Shown here piece by piece: positions 1 to 5,460 of a stretch of DNA of 7,981 bases. The position numbers and the translations under genes are program-made. The stretch is from Planctomycetota bacterium (GTDB taxonomy: Bacteria; Planctomycetota; MHYJ01; JACPRB01). Within the stretch, counting starts at the first letter, position 1; each line of letters starts with the position of its first letter. The stretch lies in assembly GCA_016200125.1 (NCBI GenBank), contig JACQFK010000284.1:1-7981 (forward strand), written 5' to 3'. Below the pieces are notes generated by a model. The model was not told the origin of the DNA and did not search any database. It worked only from the letters and a program-made list of their open reading frames with translations.

Positions 1-750
1 CTCCTCCGGCGCGGGCATGTTCTCGTCCCGCTCCACGATGACGCCCCGGACCGGCGACCGCTCCAGGATGAGGCGTGCCAGGTCGAACAGCTCGTCCTGG
101 ATCGGCTCGGCGTGGGCATCGTGCCAGCCGTCTGCGCGCCGCGTGTAGCCGACCACGTGCAGCTGCGCGATGTTCCGCGGCTCGATCGCGTCGAGCCAGG
201 CAATCGGATCGAAGCGGTGATTGCGGCTGTTCACGGTGAGGTTGGTGACGTCGAGGAGCAGGCCGCAGCCGGCGCGGTCGCAGAGCCGGTTCAGGAACTC
301 CGGCTCGGAGAGGCCGCCCTTCAGCGACAGCGGCGAGGCGATGTTCTCGAGCAGCATCGGCCGGCCGCAGCGGTCCATCACCTCCCGCGCGTGGTCGGCC
401 AGGAGCCCGAGGTTTTCGGGCGTCCGGGCGACGGGATTGAGATGGCCGAGATCGACGTCGCGCGTCCGGGTGAAGGCGACGTGCTCGGTCACGTAGAGCG
501 GGTCGGCCGCCTCCACGACGCGGGCATAGGCGTCGAGCGCCGCGCGGTCGAGCGGCCCCGGCGTCCCGAGCGAAAGCCCCAGGCCGTGGACGAAGAGCGG
601 ATAGTCGCGCCGCAGCTCGCTGAGTGCGTCGAGACCGCGGTCGAAGAAGTGCTCGGCGGTGATCTCGAGGCAGCCGATCTCCGGCGGCCGCGAGGCGATC
701 CACCCCGCGAGCTCCCGTCGATAGCCGACGCCGATCAGTTGCCGCCGCAT
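1..750 (-). CDS. DUF692 family (MNIO) multinuclear non-heme iron oxidase, C-terminus cut by window edge
   Basis: Translation from the ATG at 748-750 gives 250 residues running off the left edge; the family is usually about 280-290 long, so only the last part is missing. It is a TIM-barrel enzyme of the family that includes MbnB, TglH and the bufferin synthases, which bind two or three irons and oxidatively rework residues, mostly cysteines, of ribosomal peptides. Family signatures appear in order: HGLGLSLG (H55), TEH (H90), LLENIAS (E135), LLLDVTN (D167, N170), NHRFDP (H178), QLHVVGY (H198), DAHAEPI (D211, H213) and IVERDENMP (E240). These match the usual metal-ligand set, so the enzyme looks active. 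One oddity is AEHFF near residue 33, where many members have AEN. The start lies inside the end of the upstream Cys-tail gene (16-base overlap), so the two are translationally coupled. A partner protein, which characterised MNIOs generally need, is not in the window and could lie beyond the left edge. The substrate is inferred. Confidence 0.92.
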   Translation of the reverse strand, partial: MRRQLIGVGYRRELAGWIASRPPEIGCLEITAEHFFDRGLDALSELRRDYPLFVHGLGLSLGTPGPLDRAALDAYARVVEAADPLYVTEHVAFTRTRDVDLGHLNPVARTPENLGLLADHAREVMDRCGRPMLLENIASPLSLKGGLSEPEFLNRLCDRAGCGLLLDVTNLTVNSRNHRFDPIAWLDAIEPRNIAQLHVVGYTRRADGWHDAHAEPIQDELFDLARLILERSPVRGVIVERDENMPAPEE

Positions 751-1427
751 CCGCCGCAGCCTCCTCCGCCCCCGCAGCCGCCCCCGCCGCAGCTCGAACT
801 GCTGCTGCTGCAGCTGGAGCTCGACCAGCTGCTGCATCCCGAGGACCAGAACCCGCCGGAACTGCCGCTGGAGCATCCGCCCACGGGGCAGCCCCCGCCG
901 GCGGGGGTCGACTCGGCGCCCAGCTTGACGATGTAGAAGAATCCGCCGATCAGCATGCCGAACAGGAGGAATCCGAACTTGTGCATGCCGTGCTGGAGCC
1001 CGGTGATCAGACGCGACACGCCCAGGCCCTCGAAGATGATGAAGGCCACCACGCTCGAATGCTTGCCCCACGAGAACATCCGCGTGCCCAGCGACCCGAA
1101 GAACGTGACGGCCCAGACGATGAAATAGAACAGAAGAAACTCCGGCCCCTTCTTGTTCATGCCCAGCCAGAGGGTCAGCGCGAGCCCGCCGGCGGCCGCG
1201 GCGATGTGGCCGCTCCAGCGCGCGGGCTTGCCCGCCTCGACCGACGCCGGGAGTGCCGGGACCGGATCCGGCTCCTTGACCGGCAATCCCTCCTGCTTCT
1301 CGAACTTCCGCTGGCAGCGGGGACAGGTCAGCCGGGTCTGGGGGATGACGCCCCTCCCCACGCTCATCGGGGCGAGGCAGACGGGACAGCGCAGGATCGT
1401 TCCCGGGTCTACCGCAAGGGCGGCCAT
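735..1427 (-). CDS. Zinc-ribbon, four-helix membrane protein with Gly/Ser/Cys-rich C-terminal tail; candidate MNIO substrate
   Basis: This 230-residue protein has three parts. Residues 14-38 form a small zinc ribbon (CPVC at 14-17, CPRC at 35-38), followed by a Pro-rich linker to about 70. Four hydrophobic segments follow at roughly 74-91, 96-113, 125-143 and 151-168. Residues about 177-230 are almost entirely Gly, Ser and Cys, with cysteines at 180, 185, 198, 206, 213, 218, 224 and 227. The segment GPEFLLFY (94-101) and the Cys/Gly ending remind me, from memory, of the TIGR04222 membrane-protein family, whose members carry similar tails; this is unverified. The gene overlaps the nucleotidyltransferase gene by 19 bases and the DUF692 gene by 16. 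I infer that the tail is modified by the DUF692 enzyme; an even number of helices would put the zinc ribbon and the tail on the same side, plausibly the cytoplasm. An alternative is an unmodified metal-binding or structural membrane protein. Start ATG 1427 has a GGAGG site 4 bases upstream. Confidence 0.9.
   Translation of the reverse strand: MAALAVDPGTILRCPVCLAPMSVGRGVIPQTRLTCPRCQRKFEKQEGLPVKEPDPVPALPASVEAGKPARWSGHIAAAAGGLALTLWLGMNKKGPEFLLFYFIVWAVTFFGSLGTRMFSWGKHSSVVAFIIFEGLGVSRLITGLQHGMHKFGFLLFGMLIGGFFYIVKLGAESTPAGGGCPVGGCSSGSSGGFWSSGCSSWSSSSCSSSSSSCGGGGCGGGGGCGGCGGN
738..899 (-). other. Low-complexity Gly/Ser/Cys tail region (residues 177-230 of the membrane protein)
   Basis: Eight cysteines lie in 54 residues, with spacings of 5, 13, 8, 7, 5, 6 and 3. 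The first half of the tail is Ser-rich (with two Trp, at 194 and 201) and the second half is almost pure Gly/Cys. The repetitive DNA is codon repetition (GGC/GGA, TGC, AGC) and not a nucleotide-level tandem array: spacing is irregular and the reading frame is kept throughout. No double-Gly protease site or obvious cleavage site separates it from the membrane domain. Confidence 0.85.
760..767 (-). promoter_or_regulatory. Ribosome-binding site of the DUF692 gene, inside the Cys-tail coding region
   Basis: The minus strand reads GGAGGAGG, ending 9 bases before the ATG at 748-750. The same bases encode Gly residues in the tail of the upstream membrane protein. The site supports 750 as the DUF692 start. 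Confidence 0.65.
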
Positions 1428-2149
1428 TGGGCCTCCATCCAGCGCAGGGCGGCGTCGAGCAGCTTGAAGAGCCGGGCATGGAACTCCTTCACCTCGGCGG
1501 CCGAGAGCAGGCGGGCCGATGCCTTGAGCTCGAGGAGCTTGAGCAGGATCGAAGCGTCGACGCCGAAGACCTTCTCGAAGAGCGGGAGGCGCTCCTCGTA
1601 GGACCGCGGGACGTCGATGCCGACGCGCCGCAACCCCTCCGCGAGGTCGGTGAAGAAGGCCGGCGTCATCCGGGCGATGAAGGACGAGTAATGGATGCGG
1701 TCCGGCCCGAACAGGACGAAGGCTCGGACGCAGCGGAGCCGCAGGTTCCGGACCGCCTGCTCGCAGAGGAAGCGGGCCAGGGACTCGTCGACCTTGAGGG
1801 TTGCGAAGGGATCGGCGCCGTGGAGCACCCGGTAGTTCCGCTGGATGGACAGGAACTTGACCGCGAAGGCCTGAATGCTCCGGGCAAGGAGGGCGCGGCC
1901 CAGAATGAAGGGCTCGATGCGGACCGGATCGTCGATCGCCTCGGAGATGGCCTCATGGGCCTCCGGCGTGGATTGCTCGAGCAGGATGAGGAGGTTGAGG
2001 TCCGAGACCTTCTCCAGGAGATTCCCGCGCACCGCGCTGCCGTAGAGGACCAGCGAGTGGAGATTCGCGCCGAGCGTCTTCTTCAGCGCCCCGGTCGCGC
2101 GGTCGAGCGCCTCCTGGACCTTGGGAGGCAGAGTCGTCGAAGTCGTCAT
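1409..2149 (-). CDS. Nucleotidyltransferase-fold protein with a helical C-terminal domain and altered DxD motif
   Basis: The 246-residue protein has an N-terminal Pol-beta-type nucleotidyltransferase core. LYGSAVRGN (35-43) carries the GS motif (G37, S38), followed by SDLNLLILL (49-57). The canonical DxD metal pair is therefore D50-L-N52, with Asn in place of the second Asp; a third carboxylate may be E79. The region from about 98 to 150 (KFLSIQRNYRVLHGADPF, then an Arg-rich helix) resembles an uncharacterised family of large environmental bacteria, in which I recall SDxN in this position being common. Residues about 120-246 look all-helical, as in the helical partner domains of small nucleotidyltransferases. 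The substrate is unknown; it may transfer nucleotides to protein or a small molecule, or be a binding-only pseudoenzyme. It overlaps the Cys-tail gene by 19 bases, so it is probably in one operon with it. No Shine-Dalgarno site is seen before ATG 2149. Confidence 0.85.
   Translation of the reverse strand: MTTSTTLPPKVQEALDRATGALKKTLGANLHSLVLYGSAVRGNLLEKVSDLNLLILLEQSTPEAHEAISEAIDDPVRIEPFILGRALLARSIQAFAVKFLSIQRNYRVLHGADPFATLKVDESLARFLCEQAVRNLRLRCVRAFVLFGPDRIHYSSFIARMTPAFFTDLAEGLRRVGIDVPRSYEERLPLFEKVFGVDASILLKLLELKASARLLSAAEVKEFHARLFKLLDAALRWMEAQWPPLR
1432..1436 (-). promoter_or_regulatory. Shine-Dalgarno site of the Cys-tail membrane protein gene
   Basis: GGAGG on the minus strand, 4 bases before the ATG at 1425-1427 and inside the last codons of the nucleotidyltransferase gene. 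It fixes the start and supports translation within a shared transcript. Confidence 0.7.
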
Positions 2150-2224
2150 GTTTCTATTGGAGCAAAGGGTGGACGGGGCGGGAAAGGATAGTGTGACCGG
2201 GGAACGTCGGGGTTAACGCAATAT

Positions 2225-2629
2225 TTACACTTCGGGCTTCCGCGCCGGAACGCCCACCTGCGCGGCCACGGCGATCGCGAATTCGTGGACGTTGTCCGCG
2301 CTGATTCGGTGGGTCAGGAGACTCGAGTCGGCCTTGTAATGGATCGTGGCGCTGTCGAGCTGGTCGAGCAGGAGCATGACCTTGGTGCCGGTCAGCCGCC
2401 CGCGCACGAGCTTCAGGATCTCGGCCTGGGCCATCGGGTCCATCTCGCTCGTCACGGCGGCCAGGTCGTAGGGCCGGCTCCCGCCCAGCAGGTCGGGCAC
2501 CCAGTCGGGCTCGAGGCACTCCGTCACCGAGTAGCCCATCGACTCCAGCCGCTGCTTGGCTTGGTCCACCCACACGGCGTCGCGGTGGGCGATGAGGATG
2601 CGCGGGCGACGGGAGCGGCGGGTGGTCAC
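2225..2629 (-). CDS. Degenerate response-regulator receiver domain protein
   Basis: From the GTG at 2627-2629 this encodes 134 residues making a single receiver-like (CheY-like) fold: RPRILIAHRD opens beta-1, YDLAAVTSEMD (54-64) is the beta-3 region, KVMLLLDQLDS (83-93) is beta-4 and SLLTHRIS (103-110) is beta-5. The residues needed for phosphotransfer are gone. The paired acidic positions after beta-1 are His/Arg (H15, R16), the phospho-acceptor Asp is replaced by Thr (T60), and the beta-5 Lys-Pro is His-Arg (H107, R108). It is probably a phosphorylation-independent pseudo-receiver that binds a partner. An upstream ATG at 2716 would add 29 Arg/Pro-rich residues and cover the mgtE promoter, so I prefer GTG 2629, which sits 6 bases after a TATACT box. 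The next gene on the strand begins 75 bases downstream with no terminator between, so they may be co-transcribed. Confidence 0.75.
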   Translation of the reverse strand: MTTRRSRRPRILIAHRDAVWVDQAKQRLESMGYSVTECLEPDWVPDLLGGSRPYDLAAVTSEMDPMAQAEILKLVRGRLTGTKVMLLLDQLDSATIHYKADSSLLTHRISADNVHEFAIAVAAQVGVPARKPEV

Positions 2630-2635
2630 GTGAAA

Positions 2636-2641
2636 AGTATA
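2636..2641 (-). promoter_or_regulatory. Probable -10 box of the receiver gene (leaderless start)
   Basis: The minus strand has TATACT followed by six bases and then GTG 2629, so transcription would begin at about the start codon. No good -35 is visible at 16-18 bases; TTGCGG (complement of 2662-2667) is 20 bases away. There is no Shine-Dalgarno site at normal spacing. Confidence 0.5.
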
Positions 2642-2661
2642 ACCCCCCGGGAAAGGCTCCG

Positions 2662-2684
2662 CCGCAACTATCGCCCGATTGCGG
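2662..2684. promoter_or_regulatory. Inverted repeat between divergent promoters, possible operator
   Basis: CCGCAA (2662-2667), 11 bases, TTGCGG (2679-2684): a perfect 6-base dyad with half-sites 17 bases apart centre to centre. It ends 8 bases before the mgtE -35 box. It could bind a dimeric regulator of either gene. Short GC-rich dyads also arise by chance. Confidence 0.3.
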
Positions 2685-2692
2685 GGGCGGCG

Positions 2693-2721
2693 TTGACGGT
2701 GATTCGCAGGCGGCATAGAAT
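2693..2721 (+). promoter_or_regulatory. Sigma70-type promoter of the mgtE pair
   Basis: TTGACG (2693-2698), a 17-base spacer, TAGAAT (2716-2721): five of six matches to each consensus hexamer at ideal spacing. The ATG begins at 2728, seven bases after the -10 box and exactly where transcription should start. No purine-rich ribosome site precedes the ATG, so the mRNA is probably leaderless. That also leaves no room for an upstream Mg2+ riboswitch. Confidence 0.7.
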
Positions 2722-2727
2722 CGGGTC

Positions 2728-4092
2728 ATGTCGGAAGAGAATCCGAGCCTTTCGGAGCTGCTCGAGCAGGAGGGGCTGGACCGCGAGACCCTCCGCACGG
2801 TGCTCGCCTCGGTGCATCCCGTCGACCTCGCCGAACTGATCGACGACCTGGACCTCGATGACCGCGTCCGCATCTTCGAGGTCCTGGAGGCCGACGTCGC
2901 GGCCCAGGTCCTGGTCACGATGCCGCACGACTACCGGGTCGAGCTGGTCGACAAGATCGGCGAGGACAAGCTCGACGCCGTGATCGACAAGATGCCCGAC
3001 CACGCCGTCGCCGACATCATCGACCACCTGCCCCACCACAAGGAAAAGCAGGTGATGCTCAACGTCGACACCGCCAAGAAGGCGGACATCCAGGCGCTGC
3101 GCCAGTACCCGCCCCACAGCGCGGGCGGCCGCATGACGCGCAACTTCGTCGCCGTGCCCGCGGAGACCACGGCCCGGCAGGTGATCCAGGACATCCAGGG
3201 CGCGGTCGATCCCCACACCGTGGACTTCATCTACGTGACCGACGCGCAGGAGCGCCTGCAGGGGATCAGCTCGCTCGCCCGGCTCATGCTCCACAAGCCG
3301 GACGAGCGCGTCGGCGACTTCATGCGCAAGGAGATCTCCGTCGTCGGCCCCGATACCGACCAGGAGGAGGTCGCCCGGCTGGCCCAGAAGTACCGGATCC
3401 GCGCGGTGCCCGTCGTGGACGGGAACCGGAAGCTGCTCGGCGTGGTGACCCTGCAGGACATCGTCGAGGTGATCCAGCAGGAGGCCAGCGAGGACATGCA
3501 CAAGATGGCCGGGTCCTTCCACGTCGACTCGCTCGACACGCCGATCTGGCGCCGCTACTCGCGCCGCCTTCCCTGGCTCCTCCTGACGCTCGCCGGAGAG
3601 CTGGTGATCGCGGTCGTGATCTCCAAGGTCTTCCGGACGACGCTGGAGAAGGCCGTCGTCCTCTCGGCGTTCATGCCGGCGATCGCCGCGGCCGGCGGCA
3701 ACGTGGGCCTGCAGAGCACCACGTTGATCGTCCGCGGCCTCGGCATGGGCACGATCCGCGCGGCGCAGTTCATGAAGGTCGTGCTCACGGAGCTCCGCCT
3801 GGGGTCCTTCCTCGGGATCACCTGCGGCCTGGCCTCCGCGGGCGTCGCGATGCTGATCCAGCGGGATCACCAGGACGTCCTGAAGATCGGCATCGCCGTC
3901 TTCCTGGCCATGATCTCCGCCACGCTCGCGACCTCGCTGGGCGGCGCGCTGGGACCGATGGTCCTCCACCGCTACAAGTTCGATCCCGCGACCGCCTGCG
4001 GCCCCTTCGTGACCATGTTCAACGACCTCTTCGGCACCAGCGTCTACTTCCTGATTGCCATGCTCCTCAACTTCTCCGCAAAGGCGGCCTGA
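2728..4092 (+). CDS. mgtE: MgtE-family magnesium transporter (first of a tandem pair)
   Basis: The complete 454-residue protein is full length for the family, which imports Mg2+ through a homodimeric inner-membrane channel. Residues about 10-120 are the cytosolic MgtE N domain (HPVDLAELIDDLD, then helical repeats). YPPHSAGGRMT near 127 leads into a CBS pair at about 135-190 and 197-250, followed by the plug helix (QDIVEVIQQEASEDMH, about 243-262). Five membrane segments lie near 281-303, 307-330, 357-376, 384-410 and 424-449. The signature GGNVGLQSTTLIVRGL is present, and so is DPATACGPFVTMFND, whose D433 corresponds by motif to the pore aspartate that sets Mg2+ selectivity in characterised MgtE. 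In the family the cytosolic domains sense Mg2+ and close the pore, so control is likely at the protein level. The start is the ATG at 2728, next to the promoter. A paralogue follows one base downstream. Confidence 0.96.
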   Translation: MSEENPSLSELLEQEGLDRETLRTVLASVHPVDLAELIDDLDLDDRVRIFEVLEADVAAQVLVTMPHDYRVELVDKIGEDKLDAVIDKMPDHAVADIIDHLPHHKEKQVMLNVDTAKKADIQALRQYPPHSAGGRMTRNFVAVPAETTARQVIQDIQGAVDPHTVDFIYVTDAQERLQGISSLARLMLHKPDERVGDFMRKEISVVGPDTDQEEVARLAQKYRIRAVPVVDGNRKLLGVVTLQDIVEVIQQEASEDMHKMAGSFHVDSLDTPIWRRYSRRLPWLLLTLAGELVIAVVISKVFRTTLEKAVVLSAFMPAIAAAGGNVGLQSTTLIVRGLGMGTIRAAQFMKVVLTELRLGSFLGITCGLASAGVAMLIQRDHQDVLKIGIAVFLAMISATLATSLGGALGPMVLHRYKFDPATACGPFVTMFNDLFGTSVYFLIAMLLNFSAKAA

Positions 4093-4093
4093 C

Positions 4094-5452
4094 GTGGCGG
4101 GCGAGCTGAATCTTTCGGGCGAAGAATGGAAGGATTTCGACCGGGAGACGCTCCGCTCGGCCCTCGGCTCGATCCATCCCGTGGACCTGGCGGAACTCCT
4201 GGACGACGTGGATCTCGAGGACCGGGTGCGCGTGTTCGAGGTGCTGGACGCCCAGGTCGCCGCCCAGGTGCTGGCCGCGATGCCCCACGACTACAAGGTC
4301 GAGCTCGTCGACAAGATCGGCGAGGAGCGGCTCGGCGCCGTCATCGACAAGATGCCCGACAACGCCATCGCGGACATCATCGACCACCTGCCGCTTCACA
4401 AGGAGAAGAGCGTCCTGTCGAGCGTGGAGACCGGGAAGGCCGCGGACGTCCGCGCGCTGCGGCAGTACCCGCCCAACACCGCGGGCGGCCGCATGACCCG
4501 GAACTTCGTGACCGTCGGCGAGGCCACGACCGCGCGCGAGGTGATCCAGCAGATCCAGGGGGCGGTCGATCCCCACACCGTGGATTTCATCTACGTGACG
4601 GACGACCACGGCCATCTCACGGGGATCAGCTCGCTCGCGCGGCTCATGCTCCACAAGCCCGACGAGAAGATCGGAGCCTTCATGCGCAAGGAGATCAGCT
4701 TCGTCGGACCCACGACCGACCAGGAGGAGGTCGCCCGGCTCGCGCAGAAGTACCGCATCCGCGCGGTGCCGGTCGTCGACGCCGAGATGAAGATGATCGG
4801 CGTGGTGACCCTGCAGGACATCGTCGAGGTGATCCAGCACGAGGCGAGCGAGGACATGCACAAGATGGCCGGCTCGGTCCTCGCGGACTCGCTGAGCACG
4901 CCGACCTTCACGCGCTACAAGCTGCGCCTGCCCTGGATCCTGCTCACGCTGGGAGGGGAGCTCTCGATCGCGCTGATCATCTCCAAGGTGTTCGGGAACA
5001 CCCTGGAGAAGGCGGCGATCCTGTCGGCGTTCATGCCGGCGATCACGGCGGCGGGCGGCAACGTCGGCCTCCAGTGCACCACCCTCATCGTCCGCGGCCT
5101 GGGCATGGGCACGATCAAGTTCTCGCAGCTCGTGAAGGTCCTCGTGACCGAGCTGCGGCTGGGCATGATGCTCGGGGTCACCTGCGGAATCGCGGCCGCG
5201 GGCGCCGCGGCCCTGATCGAGTGCAATCAGAGCGCCAAGGTGGTGCTGAAGCTGGGGATCGCGGTGTTCCTCGCGATGGTCTCGGCCACCGCGGCCACCT
5301 CAGTGGTCGGCTCGCTCGAGCCCCTGGTGCTCCATCGCTTCAAGCTCGACCCCGCGACCGCCTGCGGCCCCTTCGTGACGATGTTCAACGACATCTTCGG
5401 CACGACGGTCTACTTCCTGATCGCGACCCTGCTGGACTTCAGCACGAAATAG
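4094..5452 (+). CDS. mgtE: MgtE-family magnesium transporter (second of a tandem pair)
   Basis: This 452-residue paralogue of the preceding protein is about three-quarters identical by eye and alignable end to end with a single-residue gap. It has the same N domain, CBS pair, plug helix and five membrane segments. GGNVGLQCTTLIVRGL has Cys where the first copy has Ser, and DPATACGPFVTMFND keeps the pore Asp, also at residue 433. I chose GTG 4094 because it sits one base after the first copy's TGA (TGAcGTG), has an AAGGCGG purine run about 6 bases upstream, and gives an N-terminus matching the first copy in length. An in-frame ATG at 4055 inside the first gene would add 13 unrelated residues. 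Expression probably depends on termination-reinitiation from the first gene. The pair could form heterodimers or differ in sensing; neither shows decay. Confidence 0.95.
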   Translation: MAGELNLSGEEWKDFDRETLRSALGSIHPVDLAELLDDVDLEDRVRVFEVLDAQVAAQVLAAMPHDYKVELVDKIGEERLGAVIDKMPDNAIADIIDHLPLHKEKSVLSSVETGKAADVRALRQYPPNTAGGRMTRNFVTVGEATTAREVIQQIQGAVDPHTVDFIYVTDDHGHLTGISSLARLMLHKPDEKIGAFMRKEISFVGPTTDQEEVARLAQKYRIRAVPVVDAEMKMIGVVTLQDIVEVIQHEASEDMHKMAGSVLADSLSTPTFTRYKLRLPWILLTLGGELSIALIISKVFGNTLEKAAILSAFMPAITAAGGNVGLQCTTLIVRGLGMGTIKFSQLVKVLVTELRLGMMLGVTCGIAAAGAAALIECNQSAKVVLKLGIAVFLAMVSATAATSVVGSLEPLVLHRFKLDPATACGPFVTMFNDIFGTTVYFLIATLLDFSTK

Positions 5453-5460
5453 GGAGCATC

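Larger units (their letters stand above)
2728..5452 (+). repeat. Tandem gene duplication of mgtE
   Basis: The two mgtE genes form a direct duplication with a period of about 1366 bases. DNA similarity is highest over the CBS and plug region; long blocks around 3190-3300 and 4560-4670, and 3430-3515 and 4800-4875, are near-identical. The hydrophobic half is more diverged. Confidence 0.8.

Noticed and set aside
745..850. Repetitive GCC/GCTG-like DNA, possibly a tandem repeat or CRISPR-like array
   Set aside because: The unit length is irregular and the pattern follows Gly/Ser/Cys codons in one frame; there are no spacers.
112..936. Plus-strand open frame with a Pro/Gln/Leu-rich end
   Set aside because: It is antisense to the DUF692 and Cys-tail genes; the Pro-rich part is the complement of Gly/Ser/Cys codons.
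1427..2191. Plus-strand open frame opposite the nucleotidyltransferase gene
   Set aside because: It is an acidic, Arg-rich shadow; the minus strand has clear GS and SDLN motifs.
2150..2224. Possible terminator between the receiver and nucleotidyltransferase genes
   Set aside because: CGGGG occurs twice as a direct repeat, not inverted, and no hairpin with a T run is seen.
2626..2633. Palindrome TCACGTGA at the receiver gene start
   Set aside because: It is only 8 bases, overlaps the start codon and has no extension, so chance is sufficient.
2716..2716. Upstream ATG as start of the receiver protein
   Set aside because: It would add an Arg/Pro-rich stretch unlike a receiver N-terminus and overlap the mgtE promoter; GTG 2629 fits the -10 box.
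2668..3969. Long minus-strand open frame opposite the first mgtE gene
   Set aside because: It is rich in His/Asp/Arg/Leu as expected from the complement of GC-rich coding sequence, and has no family signature.
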